Shown piece by piece: positions 6,578 to 13,752 of a stretch of 13,793 bases of DNA; within the stretch, counting starts at the first letter, position 1, and each line of letters starts with the position of its first letter. The notes beneath the pieces are model-generated. The model was not told the DNA's origin. It ran no database searches and saw only the letters and a list, made by a program, of their open reading frames with translations. The position numbers were made by a program, and so were the translations under genes. This stretch comes from Pseudomonadota bacterium (lineage in GTDB: Bacteria; Pseudomonadota; Alphaproteobacteria; Micavibrionales; Micavibrionaceae): contig JACQIJ010000077.1 in the NCBI GenBank assembly GCA_016198545.1, positions 1 through 13,793 on the forward strand. Reading direction: 5' to 3'.

Positions 6578-7231
6578 ATGAAGAAGCATCCCGATTTTGG
6601 CAGCCTGTATGTCGCAGACCATCCGCTTGTCCTGCACAAGCTTTCAATGATGCGTGATGAAGGTTGCCAGAAAGCTCAGTTCGGCGCATTTCTAAAAGAG
6701 ATTGCGCTGCTGATGGGGTATGACGTCCTTCACAATCTGCCGATGACGAAACGGACTATTACAACGCCGCTGACGAAAATGGACGCCCCCGTTCTGGCAG
6801 GGGAAGAGCCTGTTATCGTTCCTATCCTGCGCGCGGGTATGGGTATGGCTGAAGGCCTGCAGGAACTTATGCCGGCGGCGCGCGTTGGACACATTGGGCT
6901 TTATCGGGATGAAAAGACGCATGAGCCGGTCGAATATCTCGTGCGTCTGCCGGATCCGAAGGGAAAAATGTTTATTCTGGTCGATCCGATGCTTGCGACG
7001 GGGCACTCGGCGAGGTATGCCATGGACGTCATGGTAAAGCGCGGCGTCGATCCGGACAAAATGAGATTTATGGCGCTTGTCGCCGCGCCGGAGGGCGTAA
7101 AGGTCGTGCAGGCGTCCTACCCCAAAGTTCCAATTTTCGTGGCGGCGCTTGATGAAAAATTGAACGACAAGGCCTACATCGTTCCGGGGCTGGGCGATGC
7201 GGGCGACAGGTTGTTTGGGACGACAGGTTAG
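6578..7231 (+). CDS. upp: Uracil phosphoribosyltransferase
   Basis: This cytoplasmic salvage enzyme makes UMP from uracil and PRPP. The 217-residue product carries the family motifs in order: PILRAGMGMAEG (82-93), the PRPP-binding loop FILVDPMLATGHSA (132-145) and the uracil-binding C-terminus YIVPGLGDAGDRLFGT (200-215). Length and motifs are normal and no key residue is missing. The start is secure: GGAGG lies 4 bases before the ATG at 6578. A longer in-frame reading back to 6482 would overlap the GGDEF gene and is not supported. The gene sits between the GGDEF gene (13-base gap) and a sensor kinase (6-base gap), so it is probably co-transcribed with signalling genes rather than with the usual uracil permease partner. 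Confidence 0.96.
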   Translation: MKKHPDFGSLYVADHPLVLHKLSMMRDEGCQKAQFGAFLKEIALLMGYDVLHNLPMTKRTITTPLTKMDAPVLAGEEPVIVPILRAGMGMAEGLQELMPAARVGHIGLYRDEKTHEPVEYLVRLPDPKGKMFILVDPMLATGHSARYAMDVMVKRGVDPDKMRFMALVAAPEGVKVVQASYPKVPIFVAALDEKLNDKAYIVPGLGDAGDRLFGTTG

Positions 7232-7237
7232 TGGAGC

Positions 7238-8848
7238 ATGGGCAAAAAAAAAGACATAGATCATAAAGCTCTTTTCGAATCTACGCCCATGCCGCGTTTT
7301 ATCGTAGGCGCGGGCGAAGGCGGCGGCTATGTCCTTCTTGAATCCAATCAGAAAGCACAGGCCTACCTCGGGGGCAATCGGACAAATCTGGATGAAAAAT
7401 GTCTGGAAAGAATACTGGATCCGCGGATTTTCCCTCATTTCAGGGAGTCTCTCGATCTGGCGATGAAGGAAGGAAAGTCGATTACCTTCAGGGCTCCCAC
7501 GGACATTCCCGGCATCACTCTGGACGGATTTTTGATCAATCCGTTTGTCGATGAAAAAGGCGGTATCGCTTTTCTCGATATAATGGCCTTGCCTCTGGGC
7601 AGCGACCTGCAGACCATGCAGCGGGAGCGCGATGACGCCATTTCTCTTTTGACATCCGTCTTTGATGTCAGCGAAGTCGGAATAGTGGTAACCGACCGGC
7701 ACCAGCGCATCGTTCGGATTAACGACAGCTTTGCGCGCATTTACGGCTGGAAACGGGACGATCTGATTGGCAAGGAATTTATTTCTCTTGTCGCGCCGGA
7801 GGAGCGCGATCTCGTCCGCCGTGGACACGAGGAATTCATCAAGAGCGGAATTCGCTCCTCCGGCGAAATGAAAGTTATTCGCAAGGACGGCAGCATCGCC
7901 AATGCGCTTTATACGACGGCGGTGCTGGAGTTGAGCCACGGCCGGAAATTTCAGGTTACGACGATCATGGACATCACTCTGCGCAAGCAGATGGAAGTAT
8001 CTTTGCGGCTAGCCAAGGAACAGGCGGACTTGGCCAATCAGGCAAAATCGACCTTTCTGGCCAATATGAGCCATGAACTGCGGACGCCGATGAACGCGAT
8101 TATCGGTTTTTCCGAGATGATGATGAAGGAAACCTTTGGGAAGCTGGGCAATGAAAAGTACAAGGAATACCTATCCGACATACACCTGAGCGCTCGCCAT
8201 TTGCTCGACATCATCAATGAAGTTCTCGACATGTCGAAGATAGAGGCCGGCAAGGTCGATCTTGTCGAGGAATATTTCGATATCGACGCCCTGATCGTCA
8301 GCGTCATACGCATGATGGATTCGCGCGCTTTCAGCAGCGGACTGAGGATAAGCAACGTTTCGGATGAATCTCTTCCAGCCCTGTATGCCGATCCGCGGCT
8401 GATAAGGCAGATTTTGATCAATATCGTCGGCAATGCGGTGAAATACTCCAGATCCGGCGGCACGATAGATGTCGGGGCGAGCGTTGACGATAACGGCGCG
8501 CTACGCATAGTTGTCAAAGATACGGGAATAGGTATTCCGAAAGACAGAATAAAAGAAGCGTTGGAACCTTTCGGGCAAGTCAGCAAGCCGCCCGAATCGG
8601 GAAACCACCAGGGTACGGGGCTGGGTCTGCCTCTCGCAAAAGCTATGGCCGAACTGCATGGAGGGGATCTCACGCTCGAGTCCGATGTTGGAAAAGGAAC
8701 GACGGTAATAATCGAGCTTCCGGCCGAGCGCCTTGGAAACCCCGAGAAGCGTATGGGCAGGTCCGGGAGAGGTGAAATTAAAATCGATTCAGGTAAGGGT
8801 AAGGGATTTTCTTTTAATAAAAAGCCTTCCACAAAAGCTGCCAAATAA
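7238..8848 (+). CDS. Cytoplasmic PAS-domain sensor histidine kinase, orphan
   Basis: The 536-residue kinase has a weak PAS-like segment (about 10-118), a clear PAS domain (about 134-250, ending TTIMDITLRKQME), a short coiled linker, a HisKA domain with FLANMSHELRTPMNAIIGF (phosphoacceptor H279), and an ATPase domain with N box IVGNAVKYS (N399), G1 DTGIGI (428-433), LEPFGQ and G2 GTGLGL (459-464). All kinase motifs look intact. No membrane segment or signal peptide is visible, so it should sense a cytoplasmic cue. After the ATPase domain comes a basic Lys/Gly/Arg-rich tail (about 500-536) that is not part of the core. No response regulator or receiver domain is in the window, so its partner is unknown. 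The ATG is 6 bases after upp, with only GGAG almost touching it, suggesting coupled translation. Confidence 0.93.
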   Translation: MGKKKDIDHKALFESTPMPRFIVGAGEGGGYVLLESNQKAQAYLGGNRTNLDEKCLERILDPRIFPHFRESLDLAMKEGKSITFRAPTDIPGITLDGFLINPFVDEKGGIAFLDIMALPLGSDLQTMQRERDDAISLLTSVFDVSEVGIVVTDRHQRIVRINDSFARIYGWKRDDLIGKEFISLVAPEERDLVRRGHEEFIKSGIRSSGEMKVIRKDGSIANALYTTAVLELSHGRKFQVTTIMDITLRKQMEVSLRLAKEQADLANQAKSTFLANMSHELRTPMNAIIGFSEMMMKETFGKLGNEKYKEYLSDIHLSARHLLDIINEVLDMSKIEAGKVDLVEEYFDIDALIVSVIRMMDSRAFSSGLRISNVSDESLPALYADPRLIRQILINIVGNAVKYSRSGGTIDVGASVDDNGALRIVVKDTGIGIPKDRIKEALEPFGQVSKPPESGNHQGTGLGLPLAKAMAELHGGDLTLESDVGKGTTVIIELPAERLGNPEKRMGRSGRGEIKIDSGKGKGFSFNKKPSTKAAK

Positions 8849-8849
8849 A

Positions 8850-9191
8850 ATGGAAGAAGATGATCGTATTCCGACGGCATTGTGGATCGATGCTCATCTG
8901 CGCCGCCTGACGCAGGATGGCGTATCCTATTACATAGCCAACAAGGGCGCCCACGTTTCCGGCACGGTGATGCTGAAATTGTTTGCGCCGGGGCAGGGGG
9001 CGAAGTTGCTGCAGCAACAGCGTAATCTGGACGGCGAGATGGGTTGGATGGTTCTTTTCAAAGGAGAAACGGTTGAAGAAGCCAGGGCGGACGACTATAT
9101 TCGGCGGGCGGTTGATCGCGATCCCGATGTTTGGGTTATAGAAATTGAAGACCGAAATTTCATGAATCCCTTTGAAGGCAAAGTTTTTTGA
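8850..9191 (+). CDS. DUF1491 family protein
   Basis: This is a 113-residue soluble protein of the DUF1491 family, small proteins of unknown function found mainly in Alphaproteobacteria. It follows the family pattern throughout: TALWIDAHLRRLTQDG near the N-terminus, a central beta-rich stretch with SGTVMLKLF, then WMVLFKG, EARADDYIRRAVDRDPDVW and the conserved VIEIEDR (about residues 95-101). The ATG at 8850 is one base after the kinase stop codon and has no evident ribosome-binding site, so translation is probably coupled to the kinase. A longer in-frame reading would overlap the kinase end by more than 100 bases. It precedes the sigma factor gene by 11 bases. No catalytic motif is apparent and I do not assign a function. 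Confidence 0.85.
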   Translation: MEEDDRIPTALWIDAHLRRLTQDGVSYYIANKGAHVSGTVMLKLFAPGQGAKLLQQQRNLDGEMGWMVLFKGETVEEARADDYIRRAVDRDPDVWVIEIEDRNFMNPFEGKVF

Positions 9192-9202
9192 AGACGACTC
9201 TG

Positions 9203-9736
9203 ATGGACGATAATAGTTGGGATGAGTTAGCTGCGGCAGCGCAGACAGGTGATAAAAACGCTTACAAGCGTCTGCTGGGCGGAATCATTCCCTATATCCG
9301 CGCCATTATTGTGCCGGGGTTGGCCAATGTGGATTGGGCCGATGACATCGTTCAGGAAGTCCTGATATCCGTTCACAAGTCTCTGAAAACCTATGACTCT
9401 ACGCTTTCTTTCAAGCCGTGGCTGACGGCGATTGTAAAATTTCGCCGCGTGGATTTCCTGCGTCGCCATTACAGCTGCCGGGCTGACAGGCAGGTGCCGC
9501 TCGAAGATACAGCTTTCATTGAAAGTCATGTAACCAGGGATGATATTGCCGGCGAATGGAAAGATATGGAAGGTGCGCTGAAACGCCTGCCGGAGCAGCA
9601 GCGAAAGGTTTTGGAAATGGTTAAAATTCAAGGGTTTACGGCACAGGAAACAGCGGACAGGACAGGCATGAGCGTTTCTGCCGTAAAGGTGTCGGTGCAC
9701 CGTTCGATAAAAAAACTGAAGGCAATGCTGGAGTAG
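9203..9736 (+). CDS. ECF sigma factor of the NrsF-partnered type (SigF-like)
   Basis: This 177-residue ECF-type sigma70 factor contains only regions 2 and 4. Region 2 (about 15-90) includes DWADDIVQEVLISVHK (44-59) and the PWLTAIVKFRRVDFLRR segment (72-88) that contacts the -10. Region 4 (about 120-175) holds LKRLPEQQRKVLEMV and a helix-turn-helix, GFTAQETADRTGMSVSAVKVSVHR. The adjacent DUF1109/NrsF gene identifies the group, which includes Caulobacter SigF and is usually listed as ECF16. The ATG at 9203 fits the family N-terminus. A TTG at 9188, overlapping the DUF1491 stop and with GAAGG 9 bases upstream, would add five residues and cannot be excluded. By analogy it should be held inactive at the membrane and released by oxidative or heavy-metal stress. 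Its promoters are not identifiable here. Confidence 0.93.
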   Translation: MDDNSWDELAAAAQTGDKNAYKRLLGGIIPYIRAIIVPGLANVDWADDIVQEVLISVHKSLKTYDSTLSFKPWLTAIVKFRRVDFLRRHYSCRADRQVPLEDTAFIESHVTRDDIAGEWKDMEGALKRLPEQQRKVLEMVKIQGFTAQETADRTGMSVSAVKVSVHRSIKKLKAMLE

Positions 9737-9739
9737 GCG

Positions 9740-10378
9740 ATGAACGATGAACGCATAGGCGCGCTGATCGAAAATTTGGGGCAACGGCTGAATCCCGTCC
9801 GGCCCCTGCGGCATCCTGCCCTGCGCGTCATGCCGGTTTTTATTCTGGTTGCGGCGTGGATAGCGGCGGCGGTGTTGTTTATTGGCATCAGGCACGATAT
9901 TTTCGAAAAGATTGCTGAAGGGACATACCTGTTCGAGCTGATCTTATCTCTAGGCGTCGTCGGGACGGCTATGGCTGCGGCGGCATGGCTGGCTGTTCCC
10001 GATATACGAGAGCAGGGCTGGATTTTGACGCCGCCTCTGACCCTCATGCTTGTATTGTTCTTGTGGATATTGGTCCGCACCTATGGCGAGGGCTTTCATC
10101 TGCCGTCCGTTGAATGGAGCGGTTGCGCCGTTGATGGAATGTTGATGGGATTCGTTCCTGTTGCTGCATTGATTGTACTGACGAAAAGAGGGGCTTCTAC
10201 CCACCCTTATCTTGAGTCTCTGATGATCGTTATGGCTGTGATGGCGCTGGGATGGGTGGGATTGCGCATTACGTGCGCGTCCGACGATCTCGGACACTGT
10301 TTCTTTTTCCACTTTATGCCTTTTGCCGTTGCAGGGGCCGTGATGGGGGCTCTTGCCCGGCACCTTTACCGCTGGTAA
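9740..10378 (+). CDS. DUF1109/NrsF-family membrane anti-sigma factor
   Basis: This 212-residue inner-membrane protein is predicted to sequester the sigma factor encoded 3 bases upstream. A short cytoplasmic N-terminus (about 1-28, MNDERIGALIENLGQRLNPV) precedes about six hydrophobic segments, roughly at 31-50, 64-86, 97-112, 131-148, 158-177 and 188-208, which is the layout of the DUF1109 family. Three cysteines are present: C129 (EWSGCAVDG), C179 (ITCASDD) and C187 (LGHCFFF). In Caulobacter NrsF, two conserved cysteines at about these positions are needed for the response to metals, so C129 and C179 are the likely sensing pair. H186 and H191 lie close to the last cysteine and could add metal binding. 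GGAG lies 6 bases upstream of the ATG. Membership is secure. The inducing signal is inferred. Confidence 0.9.
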   Translation: MNDERIGALIENLGQRLNPVRPLRHPALRVMPVFILVAAWIAAAVLFIGIRHDIFEKIAEGTYLFELILSLGVVGTAMAAAAWLAVPDIREQGWILTPPLTLMLVLFLWILVRTYGEGFHLPSVEWSGCAVDGMLMGFVPVAALIVLTKRGASTHPYLESLMIVMAVMALGWVGLRITCASDDLGHCFFFHFMPFAVAGAVMGALARHLYRW

Positions 10379-10388
10379 AAATATAAGT

Positions 10389-10691
10389 ATGAAAGTCCTT
10401 ATCTATCGGCAAAGCAAAAATGTCATGCAATCGGGCCGCGGCAGGGTTGGAAAATGGGTGCTCGAATACGAGACTCCTACCGCGCGTGCGCCTGATTCCC
10501 TTATGGGCTGGACCTCTTCGGGCGACACGCTGAACCAGGTGCGCCTGTTTTTCTCCAGCACGGACGAGGCCGTGGCCTTTGCCGGCAGGCGGGGCTGGGA
10601 TTTCATCGTTATGGCTCCGCACGATAGAAAAGTAACTTCCCGGAACTACGTCGATAATTTTCGTTACATCCCGCCGCAGGAATCAGTATAA
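10389..10691 (+). CDS. NDUFS4-like accessory subunit of respiratory complex I
   Basis: This 100-residue protein is homologous to the mitochondrial NDUFS4 (AQDQ, 18 kDa) accessory subunit, called 'ETC complex I subunit' in alphaproteobacteria. It sits on the matrix/cytoplasmic arm of NADH:ubiquinone oxidoreductase. Diagnostic segments are NVMQSGRGRVGKWVLEYE (11-28), LMGWTSSGDTLNQVRLFF (38-55), STDEAVAFAGRRGWDF (57-72) and YVDNFRY (87-93). The short mitochondrial targeting extension is absent, as expected. The core nuo genes are not in the window. It starts 10 bases after the anti-sigma gene with no clear Shine-Dalgarno site, so it may be translated by coupling. The tRNA-Arg follows 12 bases after its stop. 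The alternative in-frame start at 10353 would overlap the anti-sigma gene. Confidence 0.93.
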   Translation: MKVLIYRQSKNVMQSGRGRVGKWVLEYETPTARAPDSLMGWTSSGDTLNQVRLFFSSTDEAVAFAGRRGWDFIVMAPHDRKVTSRNYVDNFRYIPPQESV

Positions 10692-10703
10692 CGTTTTGGT
10701 AAT

Positions 10704-10780
10704 GACCCCGTAGCTCAACTGGATAGAGCATCTGCCTTCTAAGCAGAGGGTTGCAGGTTCGAGTCCTGCCGGGGTCGCCA
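10704..10780 (+). tRNA. tRNA-Arg (anticodon UCU)
   Basis: This is a full cloverleaf of 77 bases. The acceptor is GACCCCG / CGGGGTC, with discriminator G and an encoded CCA (10778-10780). The D arm is GCTC...GAGC, the anticodon stem is TCTGC / GCAGA with loop CTTCTAA and anticodon TCT at 10738-10740, and the T arm is GCAGG TTCGAGT CCTGC. It reads AGA (and AGG by wobble) codons. It lies only 12 bases after the NDUFS4-like gene with no separate promoter or terminator in between, so it may be processed from that transcript. No integrated element or duplicated 3' end of the tRNA is visible downstream. Confidence 0.97.
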
Positions 10781-10784
10781 GTCG

Positions 10785-10817
10785 CCCCCTTTCCGCCGTC
10801 TTCTCAAGGCGAGGGGG
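10785..10817. terminator. Possible shared terminator between tRNA-Arg and the M16 protease gene
   Basis: CCCCCT (10785-10790) pairs perfectly with AGGGGG (10812-10817), and inside it GCC (10795-10797) can pair with GGC (10808-10810). It lies between convergent transcription units and overlaps the last codons and stop (10804-10806) of the protease gene. No good T-run follows on either strand, so efficient intrinsic termination is uncertain. Confidence 0.4.
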
Positions 10818-13752
10818 ACGTTTCCGGGCAGGTTCTTGAGCGCACCCATGCCGCGCGTTCGGCGTTTCCATTCGTTTCCTTGTTGTCGCAGGTGATAACG
10901 CCGCCGGGGACAGGATCATTGTTTTTGCTACCCCTGATAGGAACGATCAGTTTTGGCATGTTGCCGGTGAAAACCTCTTTCGCAAGAGCGATGACGTCTT
11001 CTTTCGTGATTTGACGATAGGCATTGATGTATTTTTCTGTGGCGTCGAAGTCTCCTTTTTCTTCTGTTGCCAGCATGTAAGACTTCGCGTGTTTTTTCCA
11101 TAGGCTGTCAGGCGGGGTAAGAAGCTTCTGAATCTCGTTTTGGCGGAAATTTTCGAATTCCTCATCGCTTAAGGCTTCTATCATTTGCACGCCGCGCTCC
11201 TTCATCCAGCCTTCGATTCGCTCTTGCAGAAGGAAAGGACTGTAGCGGTTCGACTGGATAACGAACCCGAAGAGCGTCTTGTCGGCAGTTTTTTGCGCAA
11301 AGCTTTGCACGAGATAGCCAAGCTGCTGCTCGGTGCGCAGCTGGGTGAACACATCCATGCTTACTATGCTGTTCAGGAGGGTTACAGCAGCCAGCGATTT
11401 GGGGTCCGCCTTGCCGGGCTGGATGGTGTAAAGGATAGCGTTGTTCTCGTTCTGGATTTTTTGTGAAAACGAAATCGTCTCCCCCCGTTCCAGGGTGGCT
11501 ACGTCCTTTTTGAATCTCTCGTTTTCCGGCAGGGGCCGGCTGTTCATGCTCCCGGTCAGGGCATTTACGGACTTCAGAATATCCGCGTCGTTCCAGTTGC
11601 CGTCGGCAATGCCCGTGATGCGAACGCGTTCAAAGGCTTTTTGCGAATAATCTCTGATGTCCTGCAATGTCAGTTTCGACATGGCGGCCAGAATATCTTC
11701 TTCATGGAACCCGTTGGCGTTCAGGATTTTCTTGAAGTAATATCCACCCCGAGCCGATGCCGGGGATGCCTTTTCGCTTGAAAGGGATCTCACGTAGAAA
11801 TCTTTTATGTTCTCGAACTCGTCTTCTCCGGACGTGATTTGAGAAAGGGTTTTGGCGACGTGCGCAACCAGGTCGTCCCGGCGGTCCGTATAACCGCCCA
11901 GTTTCAGAATGAATCCTTCTTTTGTGGGGGCGAAACCGTGCTCAAGTCCGGCCTGCGCCAGCTGGTAGGTATTCTCCCGGCCGCTTTCTTCGATAAGAAC
12001 CTGATACAGCACGGCTTTGGCAACGTTTTCAGGGGTGCTGTAGGCGGACGGCGTCTCCAGAAGAAGGGTCAGGAGGAATTTCGGTTCCCTGAAGCTGTTG
12101 TCGAATTGCGCCCAGATCTGCCCCATTTCGTTGTCCATTACAAGATGGGGTTTTTCCTCCGCCAGTTCGAGCTTTTCCGGCATGAAGGGGTTTTTCGCAG
12201 GGTAGGCAATGCCGGAATCGGAAGCGTATCTGGCGTTTTTCAGCCTTTCGAAGCTTGCCCCGCCGATTTGTTCTATGGAGTACTCAACGCCGTAATATTT
12301 TTCAACCTGGCTGGTTTCGACGTTCTTCGCCGCCAGAGTGATCATCATGTTCTCCGGAGTCATCGTATTCAGAACAGCCTTTACCGCAGATGCGTCAAGC
12401 TTTTCGAACAGGTGCGGACGGGTTTCGAAATGATCCACGCCGTAATCCATCATTTCCGAAACCAGATTTGTGGCATGCCTGATTCCTTTTTGATGAGGCT
12501 TCCAGTCGAAATTGATCTGCGCCATCGTTTTCGTTTCGTCGAAAATATAGTCGCGAATTCCTTCCTGCCGCAGCATGTCTATATGGGCGAAAACCGTTTC
12601 CGCAACGCGTTCGTATTCCTGCATTCCTTTTTCGGTCAGGGCGATGTTTACGGCCATGCTATTGATCGCGGGGTGTTCCGATCCGCCCCCGGCGGATACT
12701 GCCAGCGCCAGGCCGTCTTCTTTCAGCCTTGAAAGGAGAGATCCCGGGCCTTCATTGCCCAGAACGGTGCCAATGAGATCCTCCGGCCTACTGTCCCGGT
12801 GCAGGGGAAGGTTGATGGTCGGAAATTCCATCGTCATCTGCCGCATGTCCTTTATGGTTTTGACCTGCAGCAGCCTGTAGGCGTCCTTTAAAGGCTTTCT
12901 GAATTGAGGATCGACTGCCGGCAGGGTTACATCGAAACTTGGAATAGCGGAGAAATGGCTGCGGATGAGCTTTTCCATTTCGTCGAGGGACTTTGTCGAT
13001 ATAATCGTCCCTTTCATGATTTTGGCGGAATAGAACGTCTTCCAGAATTTCAGCAGTTCTTCCTGGCTGATGCCCGCCAGCGTTTTACCATTGCCGACAT
13101 GGAATTCCGCCTTCGTATGGCCGGGCTCGGATATCATATCCTGCGCACGCTTGATTCTCCATACGTCAACACCCCTGTACTGGGAGTCCTCATTGTTTAC
13201 GGCTTCGATTTCCTTTTCCGCATAATCCGTGTTGAGCAGCGGAGTCTTGAAATAATCGCTGAAAATATCCAGGGATTTTTCAAGGCCGTCTTCCCTGACA
13301 TCGTACATGTAAACGGTTTTGTCGGTCGCGGTGAAGGCGTTGGTGTTGCCTCCAAATTGATTTAGAAAGCTAAACAGTATAGCGGGCTGCGGGTATTTTT
13401 CCGTTCCCAGGAACAGCATATGCTCAAAATCATGTGCCAGACCCGGACGCCATTCGTGCAGTTGCCCTACGCCGACGCCGAGGGATACCATCGCCTTTTC
13501 CGCCTCGGGATCGCGGACAATGAGGAAGGTCAGACCGTTCTCAAGCGTTACAATTCTTTTTTCTTCCTTATGCGCCTTGCTTTTGGCCGGTTGCTGCATC
13601 TGTTGTTGCACATTGTTGTCGTTTGTTGCGGCCGGCGCAAAGTCGGGGGCAAGAAACGACATTGATGTTGTCAGGAATGTGCCGGCCAGAAGCCCGGTTC
13701 CCCAGTTGCGGAATGAAAAAGCTTTTTTGGACGCGGCTGCGGCTGACGGCAT
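10804..13752 (-). CDS. Secreted M16 (pitrilysin/insulinase-type) zinc metalloprotease
   Basis: The 982-residue enzyme is close in size to pitrilysin and insulin-degrading enzyme. It probably degrades peptides in the periplasm. The N-terminus has a signal-peptide pattern (KK...R, hydrophobic 18-40, likely cleavage after a DFAPA-type site near 41), followed by a Gln/Asn/Lys-rich linker (44-65). The catalytic domain has the inverted zinc motif HDFEH (H107, E110, H111) in GLAHDFEHMLFLGT. The third ligand is E188 in EIEAVNNEDS, 77 residues after H111, the same spacing as in pitrilysin. The inactive C-terminal half carries LRTEQQLGYLVQSF, the conserved substrate-binding segment. The ATG at 13752 is preceded by GGGGA 6 bases upstream. 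The last 33 or so residues (from GGVITCDN) are hydrophilic, look unrelated to the family and end inside an inverted repeat. The gene stands alone. Its promoter is mostly beyond the right edge. Confidence 0.95.
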   Translation of the reverse strand: MPSAAAASKKAFSFRNWGTGLLAGTFLTTSMSFLAPDFAPAATNDNNVQQQMQQPAKSKAHKEEKRIVTLENGLTFLIVRDPEAEKAMVSLGVGVGQLHEWRPGLAHDFEHMLFLGTEKYPQPAILFSFLNQFGGNTNAFTATDKTVYMYDVREDGLEKSLDIFSDYFKTPLLNTDYAEKEIEAVNNEDSQYRGVDVWRIKRAQDMISEPGHTKAEFHVGNGKTLAGISQEELLKFWKTFYSAKIMKGTIISTKSLDEMEKLIRSHFSAIPSFDVTLPAVDPQFRKPLKDAYRLLQVKTIKDMRQMTMEFPTINLPLHRDSRPEDLIGTVLGNEGPGSLLSRLKEDGLALAVSAGGGSEHPAINSMAVNIALTEKGMQEYERVAETVFAHIDMLRQEGIRDYIFDETKTMAQINFDWKPHQKGIRHATNLVSEMMDYGVDHFETRPHLFEKLDASAVKAVLNTMTPENMMITLAAKNVETSQVEKYYGVEYSIEQIGGASFERLKNARYASDSGIAYPAKNPFMPEKLELAEEKPHLVMDNEMGQIWAQFDNSFREPKFLLTLLLETPSAYSTPENVAKAVLYQVLIEESGRENTYQLAQAGLEHGFAPTKEGFILKLGGYTDRRDDLVAHVAKTLSQITSGEDEFENIKDFYVRSLSSEKASPASARGGYYFKKILNANGFHEEDILAAMSKLTLQDIRDYSQKAFERVRITGIADGNWNDADILKSVNALTGSMNSRPLPENERFKKDVATLERGETISFSQKIQNENNAILYTIQPGKADPKSLAAVTLLNSIVSMDVFTQLRTEQQLGYLVQSFAQKTADKTLFGFVIQSNRYSPFLLQERIEGWMKERGVQMIEALSDEEFENFRQNEIQKLLTPPDSLWKKHAKSYMLATEEKGDFDATEKYINAYRQITKEDVIALAKEVFTGNMPKLIVPIRGSKNNDPVPGGVITCDNKETNGNAERAAWVRSRTCPETSPSP

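Noticed and set aside
6692..7939. A 415-codon open frame on the minus strand
   Set aside because: It is antisense to upp and the kinase gene and its translation is His/Arg/Gln-rich with no family features, as expected from a shadow of G+C-rich codons.
10704..10820. tRNA-Arg as an attachment site of an integrated element
   Set aside because: No integrase gene, and no second copy of the tRNA 3' end is visible. The flank is an ordinary protease gene.
10683..10919. A 78-codon minus-strand frame reading GLEPATLCLEGRCSIQLSYG
   Set aside because: This is the reverse translation of the tRNA-Arg gene, a common false protein in annotations.
11839..12732. A 297-codon open frame on the plus strand
   Set aside because: It lies entirely antisense to the M16 protease gene, has no recognisable domain, and the other strand encodes a full, conserved enzyme.
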